Part shown: piece by piece, positions 35,343 to 43,908 of the stretch
Numbering within the stretch: position 1 is the stretch's first letter
How the letters are laid out: each line of letters starts with the position of its first letter
NCBI GenBank assembly: GCA_937146765.1
Contig: CAKZRP010000037.1
Location: forward strand, 248,001 to 312,000
DNA from: an uncultured Paracoccaceae bacterium
GTDB taxonomy: Bacteria; Pseudomonadota; Alphaproteobacteria; Rhodobacterales; Rhodobacteraceae
Length of the DNA stretch: 64,000 nucleotides
Direction of reading: 5' to 3'
Notes under the pieces: model-generated
Told to the model about the DNA's origin: nothing
What the model saw: only the letters and a program-made list of their open reading frames with translations
The model's database searches: none
Program-made: the position numbers and the translations under genes

Positions 35343-36710
35343 TCAGACGTTCATCAGCAGATGTTCCCGCTCCCAGGGCGAGATCACTTGCAGGAATTCC
35401 TGATACTCCGCCCGCTTCACGATGCTGTAGACGCGGGCAAAGTCCGGTCCCAGCACCTCGTGCAGGGCCTTGGCCTCTTCAAAGAGGTCGAGCGCATCGC
35501 CCATCACTTGCGGGAAATCGCCTTCGCCCTCATAGGCGTCGCCCTTGAACTGGCGGGTGGGGCGGCGTTCTTCCATCAGCCCGAGATAGCCGCAGGCCAG
35601 CGAGACGGCGATGCCGAGATAGGGGTTGCAGTCCATGCCCGCGATACGGTTCTCGATCCGGCGCCCGGCCGGTTCGGCCAGCGGGATGCGGATGCCGGCG
35701 GTGCGGTTGTCGCGCGCCCATTCCAGGTTGATCGGGGCCGCATGGCCCTTCACGTAGCGGCGGTAGGAGTTCACATAGGGCGCCATCACCGCCAGCCCGG
35801 CCGGCAGGTGGTTCTGCAGTCCGGCAATGAAGTGGTAAAACGCGTCCGTCACCCCGCCTTGCGGGCCGGAGAACATGTTCTCGCCCGTCTCGATGTCGAT
35901 CACCGAATGGTGGATATGCATGGCCGAGCCCGGCTCGTCCGCAATCGGTTTTGCCATGAAGGTGGCAAAACAATTGTGGCGCAGCGCCGCCTCGCGGATC
36001 AGCCGCTTGAAGTAGAAGACCTCGTCGGCGAGTTTGACCGGCGAGCCGTGGCGGAGGTTGATCTCGAGCTGGCCGGCGCCACCCTCCTGGGTGATGCCGT
36101 CGATCTCGAAGCCCTGCGCCTCGGCAAAGTCGTAGATGTCGTCGATCACCGGGCCGAATTCATCAACCGCGGTCATGGAATAGGCCTGACGGGCGGCGGC
36201 GGGACGACCGGAGCGGCCCATCATCGGCTCGATGTCGCGGGCGGGGTCGAGGTTGCGGGCAACGAGGTAGAATTCCATCTCCGGCGCCACCACTGGCTTC
36301 CAGCCCTGCGCCTCGTAGAGGCCCACCACCCGCTTCAGCACGTTGCGCGGCGAATAGGGGATCGGGTTGCCGTCGCGGTCATAGGCGTCGTGGATCACCT
36401 GCAAGGTCCAGTCGCCGGTCCAGGGGGCGGCGGTGGCGGTGCTCATGTCCGGGCGCAGGATCATGTCCTTCTCGATCCAGCCGTCCTGATCCGCCGCATC
36501 GGCCCAATCGCCGGTGATGGTCTGGTAGAAGATGCTGTCGGGCAGGTGGAAATACTCCTGCTTTTCGAACTTGGACGCCGGCACCGCCTTGCCACGGGCG
36601 ATGCCCGGCAAGTCGGCGACGATGCATTCCACCTCGTCGAGACGACGGCCCTCCAGATAGGTCTTGGCGGCTTCGGGCAGTTTGTCCTGCCAGCTCGTCG
36701 GGGTCGACAT
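35343..36710 (-). CDS. Glutamine-synthetase-like gamma-glutamyl amine ligase (PuuA-like), first paralogue
   Basis: The 455-aa protein has GS catalytic landmarks: AAPWTGDWTLQVI, APEMEFYLV with the metal Glu, QEGGAGQLEINLRHG, SAMHIHHSV for ATP, and RIENRIAGMDCNPYLGIAVSLACG with active-site Arg and Glu. The set of neighbours (FAD oxidase, class I amidotransferase, amino acid ABC transporter) supports gamma-glutamylation of an amine such as putrescine rather than ammonia assimilation. Its ATG overlaps the amidotransferase stop by one base (TGATG), so translation is coupled. Confidence 0.9.
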   Translation of the reverse strand: MSTPTSWQDKLPEAAKTYLEGRRLDEVECIVADLPGIARGKAVPASKFEKQEYFHLPDSIFYQTITGDWADAADQDGWIEKDMILRPDMSTATAAPWTGDWTLQVIHDAYDRDGNPIPYSPRNVLKRVVGLYEAQGWKPVVAPEMEFYLVARNLDPARDIEPMMGRSGRPAAARQAYSMTAVDEFGPVIDDIYDFAEAQGFEIDGITQEGGAGQLEINLRHGSPVKLADEVFYFKRLIREAALRHNCFATFMAKPIADEPGSAMHIHHSVIDIETGENMFSGPQGGVTDAFYHFIAGLQNHLPAGLAVMAPYVNSYRRYVKGHAAPINLEWARDNRTAGIRIPLAEPAGRRIENRIAGMDCNPYLGIAVSLACGYLGLMEERRPTRQFKGDAYEGEGDFPQVMGDALDLFEEAKALHEVLGPDFARVYSIVKRAEYQEFLQVISPWEREHLLMNV

Positions 36711-37390
36711 CAGGTCCTCACTTTCTTGAAGAAATCCGCGATGCTCTGGGCAATGCGGGATGAATCATTGGGGGCGTTCAGGTTTGCGGCCACCGCCTGA
36801 AGCTGATCTTCGGGCAGCACGCCCTTGCCGCGGGTGTTGAGAAGGCCCTCGACGAAATCGGAGGAAAACTCCGGATGCGGTTGCGAGGTCCAGATATGGT
36901 CGCCATAGGCGAGGAAGGCATGTTTGCAGAAATCGCTCTCACCCACCACGCAGGCCTCGGGCGGCAGGTCCACCACCTGATCCTGATGCCAGGCATTGAG
37001 GCTGACCGGGGCGCCGTCGAGCATGTACTCCGTGTGACCCACGCTCCAGCCGCCGTCATATTTCACCACCTTGCCGCCGAGCGCCTGGGCGATGATCTGA
37101 TGGCCAAAGCAGATGCCGACCAGCGGCTTCTTTGCCGCGTGAATGGCGCGGATCAGATCCTCGAGCGGCGGGATCCAGGCGTGATCCTCATAGGCACCGT
37201 GCTTGGAGCCGGTGATGAGCCAGCCATCCGCCGCGTCGATGCCCGCCGGAAACTCCCCGTCCACCACAAAGAAGGTCTCGAAGGTGAAGCCCTGACCATC
37301 GAGCAGGCGCCGGAACATGGCGTCATACTCGCCGGAGGTGGGTTGCAGCTCTTCTGGCGCGTGGCCGGTTTGCAGAATGCCGATCTTCAT
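36710..37390 (-). CDS. Class I glutamine amidotransferase-like protein
   Basis: The 226-aa protein has a GATase1 triad: Cys in VGICFGHQIIAQALGG, His in SQPHPEFSSDF and a following Glu. This free-standing GMP-synthase-like subgroup is cytosolic. In the present locus it could hydrolyse gamma-glutamyl products, the role PuuD plays in Escherichia coli, although PuuD belongs to a different subgroup (peptidase C26). A 16-base motif lies 9-24 bases before its ATG, and it is coupled to the downstream ligase gene. Confidence 0.87.
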   Translation of the reverse strand: MKIGILQTGHAPEELQPTSGEYDAMFRRLLDGQGFTFETFFVVDGEFPAGIDAADGWLITGSKHGAYEDHAWIPPLEDLIRAIHAAKKPLVGICFGHQIIAQALGGKVVKYDGGWSVGHTEYMLDGAPVSLNAWHQDQVVDLPPEACVVGESDFCKHAFLAYGDHIWTSQPHPEFSSDFVEGLLNTRGKGVLPEDQLQAVAANLNAPNDSSRIAQSIADFFKKVRT

Positions 37391-37398
37391 GTGGTCAC

Positions 37399-37414
37399 CA
37401 AATATGATCAAAAA
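37399..37414 (-). promoter_or_regulatory. Shared motif before the amidotransferase gene
   Basis: CAAATATGATCAAAAA (plus strand) differs by one base from the sequence at 38837-38852. It sits immediately before the start codon, in the 70-base gap to the second ligase gene, so a bound repressor would block an internal promoter or the ribosome site. Confidence 0.5.
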
Positions 37415-37460
37415 CTTGAGGGGTGGGACGGCGGTGCCGCCCACCGAGCCGCCCCTGTTG

Positions 37461-38780
37461 TCATACGGTTTCCAACCAGGAGAGCCAATGGCTCTCTTCG
37501 GGCTTGTCGGCAAATCCTGCCAGTTCCTGCCGCTTTGTCATCACCAAGTTGCGGATCGCCATCGGCGGCAGGATCCGCGCGATCAGCGGGCTGTGCTCGA
37601 AGAGGTCGATGGCCTGTTCCCAACTGTCCGCCAGCTGCGGCAGGCCCTCGATCTCGTAGATATTGCCGTCCGAGGGGGGCGGCGGGGTCATGCTGTCCTC
37701 GATGCCGATCAGGGCCGAGCCAAGCACGGTTGCGAGCATCAGATAGGGGTTGATGTCGCCGCCGGAGACCCGGTGCTCGATCCGCCGCGCCGCCGGGCTG
37801 CCGCCGGGAATGCGGATGGCGGCGGTGCGGTTCTCATAGGCCCAGGCGGCGGAGGTCGGGGCATGGGCACCGGGCACCAGCCGCTGGTAGGAATTGCCAT
37901 GGGGGGCAAAGATCAGGGTGCTGTCGCGCATGGCGTTGATGCAGCCCGCCACCGCGGCATGGAGTTCCGGCGTGCCTTCGGGGCCGCCATTGTCGAAGAT
38001 GTTGCGCCCGGCACTGTCGCAGATCGAGAAATGCACATGCATCCCGTTGCCGGCTTCCTCGGCATAGGGCTTGGCCATGAAGGTGGCGGCAAACCCGTGT
38101 TTGCGGGCAATTCCCTTCACCAGCGCCTTGAACAGCCAGGTGTCATCGGCGGCGCGCATGGCGTCCTGATGGGTCAGGTTGATCTCGAACTGGCCAAGAC
38201 CGGCCTCGGAAATCGCGTCCTGTGCGGGGATGCCCATGGCTTCCGCGCCGTCATAGAGGTCGGTGAAAAAGTCGTCATAGGCGTCGAGTTCGGCAATCGA
38301 GAGCACCGATTGCTGATCGAGCGCGCGCCCCGTCAGCGGGTCGATCGGCGGCAGCGGCTGCTGCCCGGAATCGTCGATCAGGATGAATTCCAGCTCGGTC
38401 GCGGCGGCGACGGTCCAGCCCTTGTCGGCGTAGCGGTCGAGCACATAGGCGAGCACCTGACGCGGATCGCCGAGGAAGGGGCGGCCATCCTCATGCACCA
38501 TCTTCATCGGCACCAGCGCCGAGGGGGTCGCGAGCCAGGGCATCGGTACGGCGCCGCGTTTGGTGGGCATCAGGATGCCATCGGCATCGCCGGTCTCGAA
38601 GACCAGCGGGCTGTCTTCGATGTCGCGCCCCCAGATGTCGACGTTGAGCACCGAATAGGGCATGCGGGCTGAGCCTTCATGCAGTTTTGCGGCCATCCCC
38701 GCGGGGAGGCGTTTGCCTCGCATCTGACCGTTGAGGTCACAGGCGGCGATACGGATTGTTCTGAGCGCAGTGAGATCCAT
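37461..38780 (-). CDS. Glutamine-synthetase-like gamma-glutamyl amine ligase, second paralogue
   Basis: The 439-aa protein shares the GS core: ATELEFILID with the metal Glu, SEAGLGQFEINLTHQD, NGMHVHFSI for ATP, and RRIEHRVSGGDINPYLMLATVLGSAL. It is diverged from the 455-aa paralogue and has a shorter N terminus (MDLTALRTIRIAACDLNGQMRGKRLP), so the two ligases may act on different amines or in sequence. AAGGAG precedes the ATG. The shared CAAATTTGATCAAAAA motif lies 57-72 bases upstream. Confidence 0.9.
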   Translation of the reverse strand: MDLTALRTIRIAACDLNGQMRGKRLPAGMAAKLHEGSARMPYSVLNVDIWGRDIEDSPLVFETGDADGILMPTKRGAVPMPWLATPSALVPMKMVHEDGRPFLGDPRQVLAYVLDRYADKGWTVAAATELEFILIDDSGQQPLPPIDPLTGRALDQQSVLSIAELDAYDDFFTDLYDGAEAMGIPAQDAISEAGLGQFEINLTHQDAMRAADDTWLFKALVKGIARKHGFAATFMAKPYAEEAGNGMHVHFSICDSAGRNIFDNGGPEGTPELHAAVAGCINAMRDSTLIFAPHGNSYQRLVPGAHAPTSAAWAYENRTAAIRIPGGSPAARRIEHRVSGGDINPYLMLATVLGSALIGIEDSMTPPPPSDGNIYEIEGLPQLADSWEQAIDLFEHSPLIARILPPMAIRNLVMTKRQELAGFADKPEESHWLSWLETV

Positions 38781-38836
38781 GCGCGGGCTCCTTTCTCGTT
38801 GTCGCTACTGTGGCGTGGCAATTTGAAGCTGGCAAG

Positions 38837-38852
38837 CAAATTTGATCAAAAA
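38837..38852 (-). promoter_or_regulatory. Shared motif before the second ligase gene
   Basis: CAAATTTGATCAAAAA contains the perfect palindrome TTTGATCAAA (38841-38850). The near-identical copy at 37399-37414 suggests one regulator controls both units. No regulator gene for it is visible nearby. Confidence 0.55.
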
Positions 38853-39061
38853 ATGAGCGCGCCGGTCGGGCGGGTGAGAGGCCTGTGCGAAAACAGGCAG
38901 GATGCCCGGCGGAGCGGGCTTTTGGGGCATGGAACCCGCCGTCCGGGAGAGGTTGCGCTTCGGGCCTCAACAGAAGCGATCCGCGCGGAAAAATAGTGCA
39001 GAGATCGCCCGGAGGAGGCGCGAGCCCATGAGACCGGCGGGCGCCTTTCCGGTATCGAGAT

Positions 39062-39092
39062 GCAAAAGAGAAGGCCCCCCGGAGGGAGCCTT
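39062..39092 (-). terminator. ABC transporter operon terminator
   Basis: On the minus strand AAGGCTCCC pairs with GGGGGCCTT (one G-T pair) and CTCTTTT follows. It begins about ten bases past the last permease stop. Confidence 0.7.
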
Positions 39093-39102
39093 GTACAATG
39101 TG

Positions 39103-39909
39103 TCAGCGGATCATCTGCATCTTGAAGCGCATCCGGCTTCGGCGTTCCTGCGGCAGGTGCCGGTTCAGGCGCCTGTTGATCGCCCCGAACAGCAAGATGA
39201 TGCAGAGGGTCAGCAGGATGAAATAGAAGGCGAGGATCGGATAGGGGATGAAGGGGTTGAAGGTCTTGTCGGCGAAGTAATTCGCGTAATAGAGCGCATC
39301 GCCCTGCTGCCGCCAGGCCGGAAAACCGGAGAAGAACACCAGCGTGGTGGCGTGGAAGAGAAAGATCGCCTCGTTGGTATAGGCGGGCCAGGCCAGCCGC
39401 ATCATCGTCGGCCACATCACCCGGCGGAACCGCGACCAGCCGGAGAGCCCATAGGCATCCGCCGCCTCGATGTCGCCCTTGGGGATCGAGCGCAGCGCGC
39501 CGTAGAAGATCTCGGCCGAATAGGCGGAGGTGTTGAGGAACAGCACGATCAGCGCCCCGAGCCAGGCGGAGGAGAGTTGGTTGAAGATCGGCGAGACGCT
39601 CTTCAGCGACAGGAACAGGAAATAGGCAAAGAAGAACTGGATGAACAGCGGCGAGCCCCGGAACACGAAGATGAACCCGTTCGCCGGTCGGCGCAGCCAG
39701 GGATTGCCGGAGTTCTTCGCCACCGCCAGCGCATTGGCAAAGAAGAAGCCGGTCAGCACTGCCAGCGCGCCAAAGTAGATGTTCCACAACAGGCCGGAGC
39801 CGATCAGCACGAATTGATCGCACAGGGTGAAGTCGCTGCGTGGCAGCAGCCGCTCACCCAGCCCGAGAGAGCGCAGCGCATAGGCCTGGAAGGTCTCGAA
39901 GCAGCTCAT
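39103..39909 (-). CDS. Polar amino acid ABC transporter permease (HisM-like)
   Basis: The 268-aa inner-membrane permease has about five hydrophobic helices. The EAA-type loop lies in SIPKGDIEAADAYGLSGWSRFRRVMWP, the contact site for the ATPase. FRGSPLFIQFFFAYF is typical of the HisQM family. Its ATG overlaps the stop of the preceding permease by four bases. It ends the four-gene operon ATPase - binding protein - permease - permease, next to the gamma-glutamyl ligase genes. Confidence 0.92.
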   Translation of the reverse strand: MSCFETFQAYALRSLGLGERLLPRSDFTLCDQFVLIGSGLLWNIYFGALAVLTGFFFANALAVAKNSGNPWLRRPANGFIFVFRGSPLFIQFFFAYFLFLSLKSVSPIFNQLSSAWLGALIVLFLNTSAYSAEIFYGALRSIPKGDIEAADAYGLSGWSRFRRVMWPTMMRLAWPAYTNEAIFLFHATTLVFFSGFPAWRQQGDALYYANYFADKTFNPFIPYPILAFYFILLTLCIILLFGAINRRLNRHLPQERRSRMRFKMQMIR

Positions 39910-40826
39910 GCCGGGGTTCCTTCTGCGGAGGGTTTGGCCCTGCGTTGGGCTTCGCCGGCGAGGGTGGCCTGGCCGTGGCTCAGGCGGCGGCTGATCCGGG
40001 CCAGCACCACTTCGGAGATCCGGGTGAAGCCGAGGTAGAAGATCAGCAATGCGAGGAAATACCACATGCGCCAGTCGCCATGGGGGTACTCGGTGAACTG
40101 CGGCGTCTTGGAGCCGCCAAGCTCGCGCGCCCAGTAGACGATATCTTCAACCCCAAGCAGGAACAGCAGCGGGGTGGCCTTGATCAGCACCATCCAGAGG
40201 TTGGAGAGCCCCGGCAGCGCATAGACCCACATCTGCGGCACCAACACCCGCCAGAAGGCCTGGGAATGCGACATGCCATAGGCTTCGGCGGTTTCGATCT
40301 GCGCCCGGGGCACCGCCCGCATGGCCCCAAAGAGCACATTGGCGGCAAAGGCGCCAAAGACGATGGCAAAGGTCACCACCGCGATGGAGAAGCCATAGAC
40401 CTCATGCATCCACTGCGGCGAGGAGCTTTGCGGCATCTTGGCAATGGCACAGACGACAAAATCGTTGCCCTGCCAGACCTCTGCCTCCCAATCCGGGCAT
40501 TTGACCTGATGGCGCAGCCATTCGATGGCCTGATCGAGCGCGATCACGAAGAACAGGAAGAAGGCAATGTCGGGCACCCCGCGCACGATGGCGATATAGC
40601 CCTTGCCGACCCAGGAGAGAGGCGCAAACCGTGCCCGCGCCGCCATGGCGCCGCCGAAGCCGAAGAGAAGCGCCATCGGCGCGGTGATCGCCAGCAGCAG
40701 GAGCACGGTGCCGAAGGACACGTAAAACCCCATGTGCTTGCCGGTGGTGAGATAGCAGCTCAGCCATTGGAAGCCTTCCAGGCTGGCCGGATCGGAGCAA
40801 AAGGAGAAAATGGCGGGCCTCATCAT
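39906..40826 (-). CDS. Polar amino acid ABC transporter permease (HisQ-like)
   Basis: The 306-aa permease has about five to six hydrophobic helices and the EAA loop in AVPRAQIETAEAYGMSHSQAFWRVLVP. VRGVPDIAFFLFFV is the family entry motif. It is longer than HisQ because of a periplasmic insertion (about residues 115-150, with CPDWEAEVWQGND). The start could be the first or second of two adjacent ATGs (40826, 40823); the ribosome site is weak. It pairs with the other permease as a heterodimer. Confidence 0.88.
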   Translation of the reverse strand: MMRPAIFSFCSDPASLEGFQWLSCYLTTGKHMGFYVSFGTVLLLLAITAPMALLFGFGGAMAARARFAPLSWVGKGYIAIVRGVPDIAFFLFFVIALDQAIEWLRHQVKCPDWEAEVWQGNDFVVCAIAKMPQSSSPQWMHEVYGFSIAVVTFAIVFGAFAANVLFGAMRAVPRAQIETAEAYGMSHSQAFWRVLVPQMWVYALPGLSNLWMVLIKATPLLFLLGVEDIVYWARELGGSKTPQFTEYPHGDWRMWYFLALLIFYLGFTRISEVVLARISRRLSHGQATLAGEAQRRAKPSAEGTPA

Positions 40827-40972
40827 CTGGGGCGCCGGGCGGGTGTCCACTTGCAAGACGGGCCGGAGAGGGCGGGCTTGCCGAGGGAGGGCGCGGGCGG
40901 ATGGATCGGGGGGAAGGGGAAAGGGGGGCAAGCGCCCCCCTTTCGGATCTGTTCAGCGAACAGGAGGGGCGA

Positions 40973-41683
40973 TTACCAGGTGCCGCCCACTTCCCATTTC
41001 ACGATCAGGTCGTTGAGGGAGCCATCTTCCTTCATCGAGGCGATGGCGGCGTCGAACTTGCCACGCAGCTCGGCATCGCTTTCGCGGAAGGCCATGCCGA
41101 TGCCGTCACCGAGCAGCACGTCCTCGCCCACGAATATCAGGTCGGAGGAGGAGACGACCGGCTCGAGGAAGTCCTTGTCGGCCAGAACCGCATCGGCCTC
41201 GCCGGCGTTCACCGCAGAGACGGTCTCGTCCGGGGTCGGGTATTCAACGAGGGTGGCACCGGTGGAGACCACGTGGTTGGCCTGGATGGTGGCGGTCTGG
41301 GCTGCAATCACGCCGCTTTCGAGGTCGACGCCCTCGGACAGGGCCGCATAGGCGGAGGGCGACGGCGGGGTGTAGCCCTGGGTGAAGTCGACCACTTCCT
41401 CACGCTCGGCGGTGATGGACATGCCGGCGATGATGGTGTCGTAGTTGCCCGAGAGCAGGTTGGGGATGATGGAATCCCAATCGTTGGTGACCCACTCGCA
41501 GGTCAGCTCGGCGCGCTTGCACAGCTCGTCGCCCAGCTCGCGCTCGAACCCGTCCACTTCGCCCTTGTCGTTGATGAAGTTATACGGAGGGTAGGCGCCC
41601 TCGGTGCCCAGGCGCACGGTATCGGCGAGGGCGAAGGAGGCGGACAGCGCCAGAGCGGCGGAGCCAAGAAGCAGAGATTTCAT
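40973..41683 (-). CDS. Periplasmic amino acid-binding protein
   Basis: The 236-aa protein starts with a Sec signal peptide (MKSLLLGSAALALSASFALA, cleaved before DTVRLG). The SBP_bac_3 fold shows GTEGAYPPYNF, GFERELGDELCKR and DWDSIIPNLLSGNYDTIIAGMSIT, matching the lysine/arginine/ornithine and histidine binding class. GGGAG precedes the ATG. Ligand specificity cannot be read from sequence; a basic amino acid would fit, and a related amine is possible given the neighbouring locus. Confidence 0.92.
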   Translation of the reverse strand: MKSLLLGSAALALSASFALADTVRLGTEGAYPPYNFINDKGEVDGFERELGDELCKRAELTCEWVTNDWDSIIPNLLSGNYDTIIAGMSITAEREEVVDFTQGYTPPSPSAYAALSEGVDLESGVIAAQTATIQANHVVSTGATLVEYPTPDETVSAVNAGEADAVLADKDFLEPVVSSSDLIFVGEDVLLGDGIGMAFRESDAELRGKFDAAIASMKEDGSLNDLIVKWEVGGTW

Positions 41684-41721
41684 GTAGGTACTCCCGTTAT
41701 CTTTGTTGGGTGGTCTTTTGG

Positions 41722-42510
41722 TTATTGGGCCTGTCGGGTCGACGACAGGAAGGCCCGCAGACGTTCGCTGCGGGTATTTCCGAAGATCTCGTCGGGGCAG
41801 CCTTCCTCCTCGACGAGTCCCTTGTGCAGGAAGACGACATGGTCGGAGACATCTGCCGCCATGCGCATGTCGTGGGTCACGATCAGCATGGTGCGCCCCT
41901 CGCTGGCGAGATCCTTGATGACCTTCACCACTTCCTGTTCGAGCTCGGGGTCGAGGGCGGAGGTGGGTTCGTCAAAGAGCAGCGCCTGCGGCTCCATGCA
42001 GAGGGCGCGGGCAATCGCGGCGCGCTGCTGCTGGCCGCCCGAGAGCTGCGCCGGGAAGTTGTCGCATTTGTCGCCGATTCCGACCTGGTCGAGGTACTTG
42101 CGGGCCGAAGCCTCGACCTCGGCGCGGTCGCGCTTCAGCACGGTGAGCGGCGCTTCCATCACGTTCTGCAGGATGGTCATATGGGACCAGAGGTTGAACT
42201 GCTGGAAGACCATCGACAGGTTGGTGCGGATGCGCAGCACCTGCTTGGGATCGGCGGGGATGCGGCTGGCCCCGGTGCCGCGCCAGCTGATCGGTTCGCC
42301 CTTGAACAGGATCTCGCCCTGCTGGCTGTCCTCGAGCAGGTTGCAACAGCGCAGCAAGGTCGATTTGCCCGAACCGGAGGAGCCGATCAGCGAGACCACG
42401 TCGCCGCGCTTGGCGGTGATATCCACCCCTTTGATCACTTCAAGGTCACCGTAGGATTTATGCAATCCGCGGATTTCGAGTACGGGGGTGTCGTCGGTCA
42501 AGGCGTCCAT
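41722..42510 (-). CDS. Polar amino acid ABC transporter ATPase
   Basis: The 262-aa ATPase has Walker A GSSGSGKSTLL, the Q-loop in VFQQFNLW, the signature LSGGQQQRAAIARAL, Walker B LLFDEPTSALD and the switch His in VTHDMRMA. It is most like HisP/GlnQ. It is the first gene of the operon; the ribosome site is weak, and the region upstream (42511-42540) is AT-richer, with GTTTAGTCAAACTG as a possible operator. The gene pairs with the two permeases downstream. Confidence 0.94.
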   Translation of the reverse strand: MDALTDDTPVLEIRGLHKSYGDLEVIKGVDITAKRGDVVSLIGSSGSGKSTLLRCCNLLEDSQQGEILFKGEPISWRGTGASRIPADPKQVLRIRTNLSMVFQQFNLWSHMTILQNVMEAPLTVLKRDRAEVEASARKYLDQVGIGDKCDNFPAQLSGGQQQRAAIARALCMEPQALLFDEPTSALDPELEQEVVKVIKDLASEGRTMLIVTHDMRMAADVSDHVVFLHKGLVEEEGCPDEIFGNTRSERLRAFLSSTRQAQ

Positions 42511-42688
42511 ATCCGTCTGTTTAGTCAAACTGTTACCTATTGGACCGACTTTCCGGGCGATTGCAATGCGCAAAGGGGGCGTTCGCCTGTGCAATTCGCC
42601 AATTTCGCCGCGTAAACCGCCGGAAGGGACAAGTGTTAAGCAGGGCTGTCCATTCCCCGGTCCGAGCCGGGCGAGGGGCGGTCTCGTC

Positions 42689-43468
42689 TCACTTGATGCC
42701 GCGTTCGCGCGCCAGCCGATCGCGGATCAGGGTCGGCCCCGGCGGGGTCGGGATCGCGAGGTAGTCGCTGGGCGGCAGGTAGAGGATCTTCTTCAGGTGC
42801 AGCACGGCGCGATGCTCCGGCGCCAAGGCCTCCAGCGCCGCCTGCATGGCGGTGAAAATCGCCGCCGCATCCTCGCCCAGGGCGGTGATGAAGGGCAGGG
42901 CGGGGGTCGGCTCGGTCCGTTCCAGAACGCAGAGCGCGGCAGCCAGATCGGGCTCGTAGGTCTCGATCATCTGCCAGGTCAGCGCGTCGAGGGTGGCGAA
43001 ATCGGCACGCCCCTCGGCCACGGTCTCGGCAGAGGCACGGTGGCTGCCGGTCTCGATCAGCACGTTGGGCAGGATGTCCTCGGCCCGCATCCGCATCATC
43101 GCCGCCGCCCAGCCGGATTGCGAGACCGGATCGTTATAGGCAAACCGGCCACCGTCAAAGCTGCGGAACCTGGTGCCGGCCTGATCGGCGCGGGCGATGA
43201 GCACGCTGTTGTAATGGCCCTCGGGGCAGCCGGGCAGCCCATAGTCCGGTGTGCCGACCAGCTCCACATTGCCATAGAGCCGGGCGCGATAGGGCATGCC
43301 GCAGGTCTGCGCCAGCAGCAGGTCGGGCGCGCGCCAGACCTCCCAGAGATCCCTGTCGCGGGTCAGGGTCTCAGGCCCGCGCCCCAGTTCGGCGCGGATC
43401 GCGGCCCAGAAGGCGTCATTGGCCGCTGCCGTCTCCGGGCGGTCATACATAGGCAGGCAGGCAATCAT
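42689..43468 (-). CDS. PhnD-like periplasmic-binding-fold protein without a signal peptide
   Basis: The 259-aa protein resembles phosphate/phosphonate-binding proteins of the PhnD superfamily: LYGNVELVGTPDYGLPGC and FAYNDPVSQSGWAA (the ND-x-x-S-x-S/x-G binding loop), then ASAETVAEGRADFATLDAL. It lacks any signal peptide (it starts MIACLPMYDRPETAAAN), so it should be cytosolic, unusual for a binding protein. Its ATG overlaps the TerB gene by four bases. No transporter genes are attached. Confidence 0.83.
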   Translation of the reverse strand: MIACLPMYDRPETAAANDAFWAAIRAELGRGPETLTRDRDLWEVWRAPDLLLAQTCGMPYRARLYGNVELVGTPDYGLPGCPEGHYNSVLIARADQAGTRFRSFDGGRFAYNDPVSQSGWAAAMMRMRAEDILPNVLIETGSHRASAETVAEGRADFATLDALTWQMIETYEPDLAAALCVLERTEPTPALPFITALGEDAAAIFTAMQAALEALAPEHRAVLHLKKILYLPPSDYLAIPTPPGPTLIRDRLARERGIK

Positions 43469-43908
43469 CCGCGACCCTCCGCACGCTGGCGCGCACGCGC
43501 GCTGTCCACGTCATTCACTCCGAGAAGGCTGGCGGCGAGCCGGATCAGCGCATCCTCGTCATCATCGCGCCGACCATCGGCCAGAGCGACCTGCCAGAGC
43601 GCCTCGATCACGCCGATGCGGTCCTCATAGGGCACCGCCTCCTTGAGCGCGCGGGTGAAGCGAACGGTATCGGGGGCGGCTGCCTCCAGCCCTTCGCCCT
43701 GTTCGCGCAGGATCTGCGCCGCACCGGTGTCGAGGCCGAAACGGCTGCGCAGGATCCGGTCGATCCGGTCACGTTCCACATCCGCATAGGACCGGTCCGA
43801 TCGGGCCAGCCGCACCAGCAGCGCGGTCAGGGCGAGCCGGGCATCCTCGTCCGGAAGCAGGGCGGGCGCGGGGGCGAGCAGCTTGTCGAGGAAGGATTTG
43901 AAATTCAC
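43465..43908 (-). CDS. TerB-domain protein, second of two
   Basis: The 147-aa all-helical protein contains the TerB (tellurite-resistance/DjlA N-terminal) fold over about residues 20-140: LALTALLVRLARSDRSYADVERDRIDRILRSRFG and ALWQVALADGRRDDDEDALIRLAASLLGV, each with acidic residues typical of the metal-binding half-sites. The start codon is GTG (43908), and GTGA overlaps the stop of the preceding TerB gene. It shares its architecture with that gene, so the two are tandem duplicates or subunits. Confidence 0.85.
   Translation of the reverse strand: MNFKSFLDKLLAPAPALLPDEDARLALTALLVRLARSDRSYADVERDRIDRILRSRFGLDTGAAQILREQGEGLEAAAPDTVRFTRALKEAVPYEDRIGVIEALWQVALADGRRDDDEDALIRLAASLLGVNDVDSARARQRAEGRG

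Larger units (their letters stand above)
38781..39102. other. Gene-free stretch between the ligase and ABC permease genes
   Basis: It holds the promoter side of the second ligase gene with the 16-base motif at 38837-38852, then GC-rich non-coding sequence, and the terminator of the ABC transporter operon at its far end. No coding frame is convincing. Confidence 0.55.
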
